Below the pieces are notes generated by a model that had not been told where the DNA came from, made no database searches, and saw nothing but the letters and a program-made list of their open reading frames with translations. Source: Phallusia mammillata (lineage: Eukaryota; Chordata; Ascidiacea; Phlebobranchia; Ascidiidae). From it: a DNA stretch of 64,000 nt. Positions 10,885-22,400 of the stretch are shown here, piece after piece (within the stretch, counting starts at the first letter, position 1; the number at the start of each line of letters is the position of its first letter). The stretch covers positions 52,989 to 116,988 of the forward strand of contig QLIY01000436.1 of the NCBI GenBank assembly GCA_003260075.1. The letters run 5' to 3'. The translations under genes were made by a program, and so were the position numbers.

Positions 10885-11193
10885 ATGACACAGCTAAACA
10901 CTAGAAACGCCCTGTTATGTGTTATGTCCTTCTGTTTGATAATAGCTTCTTGTAACAGTGCCAGTATTACAAACAAGAATACAGATTGCCATGACAAAAT
11001 GTTGGCGGTCTGCAAAAATAAGCCAGACCAAGGCACACGGAATTGCTTTGGACCAATCTGCGCGGAGGTCAATTACGACTCGTATCAACTGAAAGAAATC
11101 TGTACCAAATGCAACGAAGAGACAAACAATGATTGCATCGAGCAAGAACTGAGGATGCTGAATTGCACAAGCAGATACAAAAGAAGTATATAG
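10885..11193 (+). CDS. Small secreted cysteine-rich protein
   Basis: ATG 10885 begins a 102-residue protein with a clear signal peptide (LLCVMSFCLIIASCNSA). The mature part holds eight cysteines (CHDKMLAVC, C-x4-C, C-x2-C, C, C) with a C-x2-C pair as in the neighbouring receptors, and it ends in a basic RYKRSI. The frame is uninterrupted, with a TATA box 58 bp upstream. It could be a secreted effector, a peptide precursor or a further divergent member of the cluster. I do not recognise a family. Confidence 0.55.
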   Translation: MTQLNTRNALLCVMSFCLIIASCNSASITNKNTDCHDKMLAVCKNKPDQGTRNCFGPICAEVNYDSYQLKEICTKCNEETNNDCIEQELRMLNCTSRYKRSI

Positions 11194-11352
11194 GATGTTC
11201 CGCCGGTGATTTATTCACAATTTTGCACTACTTTTAAGTGACAAAAACATATCGTGCATAGCCTACCACTTTTTTGGCGTTATTTGGATACAAACACTGT
11301 ATTGAAATATGTAGGCCTACTGTACTACTGTTTTGTATTTTGTTATTTACAG

Positions 11353-11591
11353 CATTTCCTGTAAATCACTGTGACGTATGCAGTATAAACTGTTTATTCA
11401 AACTGTATAAAAAAGTGCTTCTTAGCTACGTATTTGAAATTGTATGTTTGTTTATGAAATTACATTTTGAAAGTGTTCCACCTAACAAACATATGTCAAA
11501 TGCAAAGTACTACAACGAATTGCGACAAGTTGTTGTTTATAGAAGGTTAAAAAGGGAACTGGGCACAAATGAAGCCACGGGCCTCATGTGA
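11353..11591 (+). CDS. Possible terminal exon, Cys-rich small protein
   Basis: A strong acceptor (TTTGTTATTTACAG) precedes 11353. The open frame runs to TGA at 11589-11591 and contains HCDVCSINC, the same C-x2-C-x3-C core found in the cluster, followed by a hydrophobic stretch and a basic tail. No start codon or upstream exon could be assigned. It may be a degenerate cluster member. Confidence 0.3.
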
Positions 11592-11627
11592 TAATTGTAA
11601 CCCTTCAGTGACGTTTGCAAAACCACG

Positions 11628-12560
11628 TAACGATGCGGAATCGAAACAGTGGCGACAATTGCTTTTGTTGTCAACAAGTCTTCGAGCAAACGTTTATTGT
11701 AATCGGTATAATTGCACTACCAGGTAAAGTACCTACCGGTGTTTAACCGAGCACGCGAAAGCGGTCAAGGCTACATCAGCAGTTGGAGAAAAACAAACTT
11801 CCTTCCTTTGTTGTGTATAGCGATCTGACCAATTGCTTTGTGACACGTGTGGTCTATGTCGGGTGTTGCACAATCACATAAACCTCAAGGACACGGAATT
11901 AAAACAGTGACGACAATTGCCTTTGTTGTGAACATTAGTCTTGGAGCAAACGCTTATTGTAATCGGTATAACTATACTCCCTGGTAAAGTACCTACCAGT
12001 GCTTAAACGAGCACGCGAAGGCCACATCAGCAGTTAGAGAAAAACAAACTTACTTCCTCAGCGATCTGACCAATTGCTTTGTGACACGTGTGGTCTATGT
12101 CGGGTGTTGCACAATCACACAAACCTCAAGGACACGGAATTAAAACAGTGACGACAATTGCCTTTGTTGTGAACATTAGTCTTGGAGCAAACGCTTATTG
12201 TAATCGGTATAACTATACTCCCTGGTAAAGTACCTACCAGTGCTTAAACGAGCACGCGAAGGCCACATCAGCAGTTAGAGAAAAACAAACTTACTTCCTC
12301 AGCGATCTGACCAATTGCTTTGTGACACGTGTGGTCTATGTCGGGTGTTGCACAATCACACAAACCTCAAGGACACGGAATTAAAACAGTGACGACAATT
12401 GCCTTTGTTGTGAACATTAGTCTTGGAGCAAACGCTTATTGTAATCGGTATAACTAGACTCCCTGGTAAAGTACCTACCAGTGCTTAAACGAGCACGCGA
12501 AGGCCACATCAGCAGTTAGAGAAAAACAAACTTACTTCCTCAGCGATCTGACGAATTGCT
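11628..12560. repeat. Tandem repeat, 241-bp period, about 3.8 copies
   Basis: The phrase GGACACGGAATTAAAACAG starts at 11889, 12130 and 12371, exactly 241 bp apart. A more diverged first unit starts near 11635 and a fragment of a fifth is visible at 12611-12640. The three central units are nearly identical, with one A/G change visible near 12455. No coding frame is shared across units. Confidence 0.9.
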
Positions 12561-13240
12561 TTGTGATACGTGTACAAGCAGACCGGGCGTACCAGGTGAA
12601 CCACCATGGGGGTAATCTATGCTAGGTGTTGCACAAACACATGGAATTGCGATACTGCAAACAATGCTCATGAAATTGCGCAACTTAAAACTTGTTTTTC
12701 GCAAGAAGGTGAAACTTGCCTTGACATATTCCACGTACGTCAATTTCACTGCATATGTGACCGAATGCCCAGACGGATCAAGCAAAAGTAAAAAGACAAC
12801 ACAACATATTTGAATTTATTATAGACTTGCTGCATTACTATAAAAAGGGGATTTTGTTTTAAGTGCTGCATAGCTTTCTACAATTGTTCTTCTTGTGTTT
12901 TAGGACTCTGACTGGGCGAGAGATTCGTTGTATTGGCATTTCGATAACGAAACAATAACACATGTAAAAGCGCCATCCGATTTGTCTTCATCGGCAATTG
13001 CACAGTAAACGATGGAAAAAGCCTTTGTACAGTTTCAAAAACGGGCGATTTGAAAAGTTCAGACGTTACTTGTAAATAGCTCAAAAATGTGTAACATCAT
13101 TTGCAGAAATGCCTGCTGGGAATGTTTGGAATTAATGGTTTAGTAGCATTTGAAATTTCAACATTTTTTGTGCTTACTAGAATTGTGTTTAAAACACACA
13201 CCTCTTGTAAATATTACTGTTAATCTACAGCCCAACAATA

Positions 13241-13246
13241 TTTATT
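13241..13246 (-). terminator. Poly(A) signal of UBXN4
   Basis: TTTATT on the plus strand reads AATAAA on the minus strand, about 180 nt after the UBXN4 stop codon. Confidence 0.55.
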
Positions 13247-13423
13247 CAAAAGGACTTTGTATCTAGGCACTGCTTTGCAGAACCAACTTACAAAAACGTT
13301 ATAATTAATAATTACCTTGAAACATTCGTTAATTTAATTATCTTCAGACTTAAAATTTGTAAACCAGCCGACTGGCGGTGTTTCGTTATTCGTCACGTGA
13401 TCTGGGCTTTCAGTCATGTGACA

Positions 13424-16400
13424 TCACATCTGCTGGGTTGAATTTCCATTCCAAGTTGCGGGGTCTTCGTCATCGTTTCGTTTCACGTCGCTCAGCCTGT
13501 GCATGTTGCCCTGTTGCTTGGTTTCTCTGCTAGCTCCCGGCACGTTGCGTCGGCGTGTCGTATTGTCACTGGCGACACAACGCAAATAGGTTACACCACT
13601 AGAGGCGCGCGTGGTCTTTTTGAAATAGGGCAGGAACTACGCTGTATGGTCCCGTGCCCCTGACCCATATGCAGGCTTAAAAAAACCTTGAGCGTCCTGG
13701 GTTCGACACCCGAGAAAACACATGACTGTGATGTGGAGGTAACAAAAATAGTAAGTTTTAAAAAAATATGCAGTTGCTCAGTTTAAGTTTTAATTGTTTT
13801 TCTGGCTGTTAGTACACCAAAACAAAATAAAGGCTTTCAGCGATACACACACAAGCGTTTTATCGAATGCTGCAAATAAACTTAGAAATAGCAGATTTTA
13901 GCTACCTAAGCTTTTTTTTTAAAAAAAACAAACAAACCTAAATTTAATTTTAGGTTAACTAAACTTTTAATGTGACTTATAGTGCTGATTTGCCCAACGA
14001 TAATAATACAAAAGACAATTTCTCTCCATTGTAAACGTACAAGCTTACGAGAACTATAAAAAATACTATTGTATCGCGCCAACCCGGTCCAACGACACCC
14101 GATTTAATAATAATTTCCAAAATCTTTCACCAAATTTATTCACACAATACGCTTAGATTATTTTAGCAAATCGTGGCCACATGGCAAGAAATTGACCTAA
14201 TTACATGCGCTTACCTGTATCTACCAGCGGATGGTGATGGAGTTTGACCGCCAGATGGCGTGCCTTGTGTGGGAGCTGGGGAAGTTTGTTCAGTTTGACC
14301 AGAACCAAAAATCATCTTCCACAATCCGGTGAGGATATTGACTGGCAAGAGAAGTAACACGAGAAGAAAATCGATAGTTGACTGCAACATGCCCTTTTCA
14401 GCGTTTTTCTGTTAAAATACGAGTGTATAGAATAGATCATAATTCAAGCATACAAAAACAATGCAAGAAATGTTTAAACCATTTTATCCCCAGTGCCGTC
14501 CTTCACGTGCAAAACCCCGGTCAAAAAGTATCACACGCCGCCAGGTATTCAGCGCATAGCGACAAACTTAAAAACTAACGAGGGGAAAACACAGAACTTA
14601 GGTTAGAAACGCTGCGACAATGTTTGCGCTAGCAGCAGATAGGTTGGGTTAAATCATTTTGCAGGCACTTATTTTAGAGTCAATTAAACAATGCCCAATT
14701 TGCATGACCAATAATAAACAAAACAAATCCAAGCACTGTTATTATACTTTGTTTCCTGGATTAGCCGTGGTCCGATCATCCGGTCGCCCCATAAACAGCA
14801 TTATGACATACTGGTATATTGGTTTAAACGATCTAACCAGGCCCAAATGCCGGTTTGTAGGGTATATGTGGTATGTAACATTTCTTTGGCACAAATGTAA
14901 GAATTTACAATTCTTTTCTTTATCTGCTGCGATTTATCAAACATTTAATTCCAAATAAACCGGGTATTTGACACAAAAACTGTACCTTATTCCATAATGG
15001 GATCTGAGTTGTCGGGCTGGGTTCAATTTTGATTTTCAATAATACATGCTTAATTCGGACCTCTGCAATTTACACTTGGCATCATTTTTGACACGTTTTT
15101 ACTATCTTCGGGTTTGATTAGGTTCGGGACAAATTTTCAGGTCCACTTATAACTGTAAGATGCACCTACCACTTGTACAGCACTTGGCATCGGTTGTACT
15201 GCGAGTGAGGCACTGGGAGTTAGGTTGAGCTCGGCGAGGTTCGAGCCATATTCTTCTGGTTGGAAAACCCGCCTAGGCATGCGAAGGGCCAAGCGAAAAT
15301 CGCGAGGAAGTTCGATCGGTTGGTTCCGGAGGTCGGCAATCATTTCACCCAGAAGCGTTTCTCGCGGATAGTGGCGAGTGAATGCTGATCCATGCGGAAG
15401 ACGAAACTACGAAAGTGCTGTCAATTATTTTTTAGCACTTAAAATGGCGTTGCACGTTACAAAGCACACCGTTTAAGGTTAGGTAAACAAATTTAAGTAT
15501 TACTAACCACAATTGCTTCGAAATACGTTTGATAGCATTTAAGGGAAAAATGTATGCCACTTGTGTCAAAACACAAACAGTTGTATTGATGGTTGAATAT
15601 ACCGACTATTATTTGGTTTCATACACAGAATCCAGTCAATCCTATAGCCAATTAGTTCAGTCTTTTATCAACGAAATTGCTATGTAATTTTCTCAGCAAA
15701 AATAATATTGTCGTTATGCACAGCTAAACAACAGCTAGGTCGTTTTCATGTCTTGTGTTATTTGGGCATGTCTCTTGCACATGATGTGCGTGTTGCCTAC
15801 TACACACTCTTCTACCAAGTTTCCTAGGTAGATTTTGCTGAAGTTTATTTCCTTTCCAATTTTAGCATGCTGTTGAGGTTACTAACATTTTTCAACTTTC
15901 TTTTCTGTGCACCAATGAAAAAGGATTTGCACCCAATTGCTTTCAAATTTAATTACATCGATTATTTGTCTTCATCTGCAATTTCGCGCCACCCCCTTTA
16001 TATATTTTTGCATCCTTCGGTTTCGTGCAAAATAATTGCTCTTAGCTGTAACTCGCATAGCCCAGTTTCTTTCTGCGGGGCTGGCACAAAGTTGCGTCCC
16101 TTCTGTATGTTTGAAACGTTGTAATTGTTGCACTCAGATTGGCTTATATCAGCTTGCTGATAATTGAACTACTTTTCTAAATTTCAACTTTGTTTATGAA
16201 AACAAACAGAATGTTTGCGTTGGGATCAATTTAGTAATAACCAGCAAAAAACACTACAGATCATGAAATCATGATGGAAAATGAATGGCATGTAAAAGGA
16301 CACGAAAAACAGTACAGAAAACATTTTTCTTAACATTTGGTCACTTTAAATATTTAGCAATGGTTCCTTTTTTAATGTTACTTTGCATGTTGTCTAGAAT

Positions 16401-19400
16401 TTCAGTTTCTAAATTTGTAAATGTGTCCATTTTCATCCCTTTCAATTGCAACCATCTTCGGATAACATCAAGCGAGTCCAACACTTCTTTGTTGTTTGGT
16501 GGATTTATAACAGGTAGAATTGCTGAGCATTGATTTGTGACAACCGCTGTAACAGCTGGTGTGTATTGCACAACTTCTCTGCATGTTTCAACTTCATCAG
16601 TGGAAATACCTCCAATATCTATCATATCATCAATGTTTATATACTCTGCATAGGTTTTTTCATTAAAACCAGGAGGGATTTCATCGGGCGAAAATCCAAC
16701 AAAGTGCTCATCAGGAACCGCATGTGAGAGACCACGGAAAAAACAATACTGTATTGTTTCTGCAGAAACATCGTTCCATGAAGCACTTAATAAATTTACT
16801 GCATCAAGCACAGATAGAGACCATGCCACTTCTGCCGCTGTGGTTGCCTCATTTGCTTCTATTGATAGTAAAATTTTCTGTAGCAGCCTGCGTCGGTAAT
16901 AATGTTTCATATTTTTTGTTATTCCTTGATCAAGTGGTTGCACAGATGGAACAGAGTTAGGTGGCAAATATACAAGTTCAACGCACCTTAAACCTTTCTC
17001 CTCTATTTTATGAGCAAAACAACTGTCCAATAGCAAGCAAATTTTTTTGTTCTGTTCTTGTAAACGCTCATCAAAACTTTCCAACCATTCTTGAAAAATT
17101 GCTGGAGTAACCCAGGCACTGCTGTTAGACCTATACTTTATTGGTAGTTTTTTTATTCCAGTAAAACATTGTGACTCCATGGTCTTTCCAATTACCAAAA
17201 GTTCTTGTTTATCTGATCCATCCATATTTGTCGCAAGCAAAACTGTCAGCCGCTCCATGCATTTTTGGTCTCCTGAAAGTTTCTCATTTACAATATACAT
17301 GCTTTTTTCAGGAAGTTTACGAAAGTAAATCCCGGTTTCATCACAATTGTATATTTCCGAAGCTGAATAACGCTCTTGTATGCTGGGCCAAACCGATGTT
17401 ATCCATTGTTCAGTGGCTTCAGAGTCTTGGTACAGTTTTACTTCATCCTGGCGCTTCAAAAAAATCGAATGGCGTTCCCTCCAGCGTGTTACCCAACTCA
17501 TTGAGGGATTGAAGTCTTCACCTAATAATAACGCAAAGTCCTTCGCTTTTTTGCGCAGCAAAGGCCCGTTGACCATAATTCCTTTACTCTTTGCTAGATG
17601 AAACCATTCCAACAGAGCGTCTCCAACATTCTCATGGGTCATTGCTCTTGCCCTTTTTCGGCATGGACTTACATTGTTATGATACTCTGAAAGTAGCTTG
17701 TCCCTGTGTTTTGCAAGCCGCGACACCTGTGATTGAGATACATCATACTTTTGAGCAAGCGTGACTTGAGCAGCTCCCTTGTCAATTTCTTCAATGACTT
17801 TCACTTTGTCTTTCAGTGTCAACTCATGTCTCTTCCTCTTTGTCGGCATTTTGATTGCTACTTGTAAATTCATTTTATTCTTTATTGTCTTACAAAATGA
17901 TTAATTTTCAAACCATCTATAAACAAATGTAACGTAGAGAACAGTCCCAAATAGGATGCAATAACAAAAATTTCACCCAACATTTTAATTAACGAAATCC
18001 TTTGAAACTCCACACAATACTATTTTCAGTCATAAGCATGTTTTAACACTCAGCAACTACAAAAACCAACTGATGAAAATCAAAATTTAGTACAAACATA
18101 CACAGACTTCAATTAAAGCCACAAGAATCTTTAAACTTCTGCAAATTGAAAAAATATGATTGATATAGCTGCACTATATCCACAGGCTGATTTACAACAG
18201 TCAAAACAGCATCCTGCAAACCCACCTAGTCTCGCTCACATCAACCAATTTTGTTGACTTACAGGCATATGTAGTAAATTGTTAAGATGTTCTGCTCTGG
18301 CCATTTTTTCTATTTGTACCATGTGCATGCTTATTCCACAAGGAGATTGCAAAGTATACAGCTTTGATCCTCAACAAAAACATGTCTGCATTTACCTCAA
18401 AGCCAGAAAACATACATACAGCCATACTGATCTAAACTACTGCATGTAGTTATAATTGCTGTCTGGAAGCAAGTTAGTTTTATATGTCAAAATACTTTAC
18501 ACTGAATTGGCCATGTCTTTTACCAAACCTTAAACAAACGTACCAAAGTAAGGCTGACTAACAGAAACCTAGCAAAATAACAAGACCAGCTGAGCTGTTT
18601 CGACCTTGAAGCCCAACTCAGAAAGTAACAATAGTTCACCAACAATAGTAGCCACTCTCTTCTGCCAATGGATCAACTGTATTAAACATTAAACTTTCGA
18701 CACATAAACAGGTAACCACACTTTCACCAAACATTTTTATGCAATTAAAAGAATTATGTGATTAACAGGAATCAGCACCAACAAGTAGACATTGCCACAA
18801 GACAATAGAGCTCAAACAATTTTCCTCTGAAAACCATAGAAACGATAGCATAGACGCCCAGTTTCACTCTATAGAACAGTATCATTCACTCAAAACTGGG
18901 TCAACGCTTACAGCCTTGCATGCAGAATGTGACGTCACAATTCTTCTTTGTTTTACAGTGAGACTTGGCGGGAAAAACTACGGTTTGTTGCTTAAGGAAG
19001 CATTTTCATGACAAGCTGTGTGAGGCGAAACTATTTAACGTATGCTATCATTAGGAACGAGAAAAGCGTTTTCCTAACAGGTTATAAGTGAAGCACGGCT
19101 TAATCGAATACATGCTTGTAAAAAACAACATCTCGCCTTGGGCTACCACAAAAGCTGCCAGTCAAAAGATATTACAACCTATGCATCCACCTTTTGCAAA
19201 ATAGAACAAATCACGCCCAAAGAACTATATCATCGCTTAAACTTTTACAGTAAAGCAAAAAAACTCGATTAATACAAGCGGCTGGCCCGCTGTGGTGCAA
19301 TTGGTCACGTGTTTTGTGAAAAGATTAGCAGCGCGCGCACGCCGCACATACACTTGGCGCCCACTCTTTCTCCTTCTGTTTCTTTTTGATTATTTCACGC

Positions 19401-22400
19401 CGGGGGCGCAAACCTCGCGCAAACTCGTGAAAAGAGTAAAAGCGAGATAGGTCTTTTACTTCAGCAAAGACGAGTGAAAAGGGTAAAAGAAAAGGTCTTT
19501 TCTACACTAGTGTGTCTACAGTTAATCATAACAACAACTTGGTTTAAAAAATATATATATTTCATAAGGCAGATTTTTCAACTCTGTGTAATGCGATTAT
19601 CCAGAGTAACCTCTTTGCAAGTGATGGCCAATGGAGTGTTGGAATCTACAACCCCTTGCAGTAATCCGGATTATGCGATTAACCAGATTAGTCTATAACC
19701 AGTACCGATTATTAAAAGCGCTTTTAATTTAATTTCCGCAAGCTGAAAAAGCAGTTATCGCCCAAAACTAGGCCAGCGGCTTTTAGTGCGTCACTATTTC
19801 AAACTGTGGGGCGGATATAAAACAATTACAAAGCTGCACATACATTTGGGACACGGTATTTAAAGTAATGCCAGTGTGTCTTCACTTTCTTTTATGTTAC
19901 AGGTCAGCGAAAAACGAAAGAGTGAAGAAAGTTAGTGAGAAAGGATAAACAGGAAGAGGTCTGCAGTTAACGCGGAGAAGAAAGAGTAAAGGAAGAGAAA
20001 GGGCCCCTTCCCACCACTTGGAAATCCCTTAATCACACAACCGTTTGTTTTCCTCAAATCGTCAAATTTGTTTTCCTCAAATCGTCTCTATAAGGCCACT
20101 TAAGACCAACAACTGAAAACCTGACATCGCCCTTTAAACGCTTCGTGTGTTCAATTAGTTACAGGAAAGATTAGGACACATACAGCGTAGTAGCTACACT
20201 GCAAATAGAATTGCGATACCCTCCATCTTACATTCTCACTCAATCTGTGCTGTTCCGACCTTATTTAAGTGAGCTTCGCATTAAACTCAACATTTCGGTT
20301 AATCGAATATACGGTAAAAATTCTATGTAGACTACTGTTGTGTGATAAAGCTCTGAACTTTCCAAAACATGCTATAACGTACTTATTAAAGTCACTGCTA
20401 CGCTACACAAAGTCACAAATGCAACTCATATTAAACCAGCTTACCGGGTATGACCACCTGGCAGCACGCCTTTGACTGTGCAGGCGCTCAACGACAGACC
20501 ACCTTGGAGGCGGAAAAAATACTTTTTCTCGGCGCCTGCTGGAGAACAAAAGGAAATAAGTTCTCTTCCTCAATCTCTCACGTTTTTAGGACAGCAGCAG
20601 ACTTGCCACTGCGCAGCTCTTCTCTCTTATACGGAGATGCACAAAGTTGCGGAGGTGTCCTGCTATTCCTGTATTCCAATGCTTTACTTCCCAATAAAAT
20701 TGTGAAAAAAACTGAGAATTTGATACAGTCACATATGGTACGTTTAATTGTACCATCATGACACATTCATCTGTAAATGCTCTAGTTTTCATTTATACCT
20801 AGCATTTCTTCTCTACAGTTTTTATTTGTTTATTGCTAAATAACCTCAACAACGATGACACTTGTAGCAATGGCACACTTCCTTGTGTACGTAATGTCAC
20901 ATACAAGTATCCGATTAATTGCATAGCCCAGTAGTTCTCAAACTGTGCGTCGTTTCAATTTTCCAAGGGCGTCGCAGAATAGTTCCGTTTCGTGGTTTTT
21001 GTTGTTGTATCAATAAACACAACTTTAATAATAAGTTTCCTCATTAACTTTTTTTGCTGGTGCGTCGCAAGTCAACGAAATTTTTCCAGAGGCGTCGCAA
21101 CAAAAAAAAGTTTGAGAACCAATGGCATAGCCAATTAACCCAACTCTATCTATACAACGTCCATAAAGATACACTTTGTTGAAAGATGTGCTAACTTACA
21201 GTTTTCCTACCTAAATGCTGTGTATGGGAAACAACCAAACTCTTTTCCTCTTGTAGTTGAGAATATAGCTTCTTCAAAACTAGTTCAACGCTCGTGCTAC
21301 ACTTAAGAACGTGCCGCCACACTTCTAAACCATCGCGGTTTAGTGCAATTGGTTACAAAAGTTTTAAAAAACGTATCACAAGCACAGATTTCACAACATG
21401 GAACCAAACCTGCACAATCTATATTACAGATATAGTTTAAAAGAAGCTTTGGACTGTGTACCTTTATAGCTGAAATTAACATTTCCGTTAGTTGAACGAC
21501 GAGTTTAAAAATAAACAGACAAAACCGGTTTATTGCTACTCCAACTTGCCCAGGCTTTTGTCCTGATTAACCGGTTTCCCGATTATCCGGATTGTATACA
21601 AACATTGAGAGTTGTCAGTTTGTACTTCCCCAGTTGAGGTTGCTTTGAAGCTCATCCACGACAACAAAGAAACCTTATTCTTTGTTTGATATTGCAGGAA
21701 AGTAAATCACTTCCTTATAACTAGGTCAGTGCTCACACCACAACACAGAAGGCGACGTTAACATCAAGCCCGCAAATTGTTGTGGGTTGGGTGCAGATCG
21801 GTCACGTGAGTTTCTCTTAAGATATCAGCAACACACACGCACTCGTTGCACATACGTCGCATATAAATTTGCAATATTGTTCTTAAATTTAAAGGTAACA
21901 GCCTTGCACTCAACATATTCCCTCCCTTTTGTCAAATTCGTCTACAAGCAGCTATACCAGTTCGTTGCAATACTAGGGCTGTTTGTGGGAAGCAAAACTG
22001 GTAAGAAGGCTGCTACGAAGACGAAAAAAAATGAGGTAGAATGCCAAAAGTTTGTCTCCTTGTATGGTAATTTTGCTTATCATAACGAGTTTGCCTCATT
22101 TGTTTACCATTTTGCATCGAACAATCATCAATCCAGATTAAGTGGATTACATTTGACCAGATTATTTTCTTAAAATATAATCAACGATTTTGGATTCAGT
22201 AAACGGCCGATTATCCTGATTCATTTGTATTTCATAAGGAGCAATATCTTGACTAAGGAAGACAAAAGGTTTTTCTTTATGCAATAATTGAAAATATACA
22301 ACCAATCAGATTAGCCTTCATTTTCAACAATTTGTACAAACATTTTTACTAGTGCAGATTTTTGACATAATATGCACTAGTAAAAATGTTTGCGCACATA

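Noticed and set aside
12540..12785. Open frames on both strands at the end of the 241-bp array
   Set aside because: They overlap the repeat and each other, with no shared frame between units and no similarity.
19577..22215. GATTATCCGGATT-like motifs as terminal repeats of the transposase at 16341-17873
   Set aside because: I could not find a matching copy on the left side of the transposase, so assignment to that element is unsupported.
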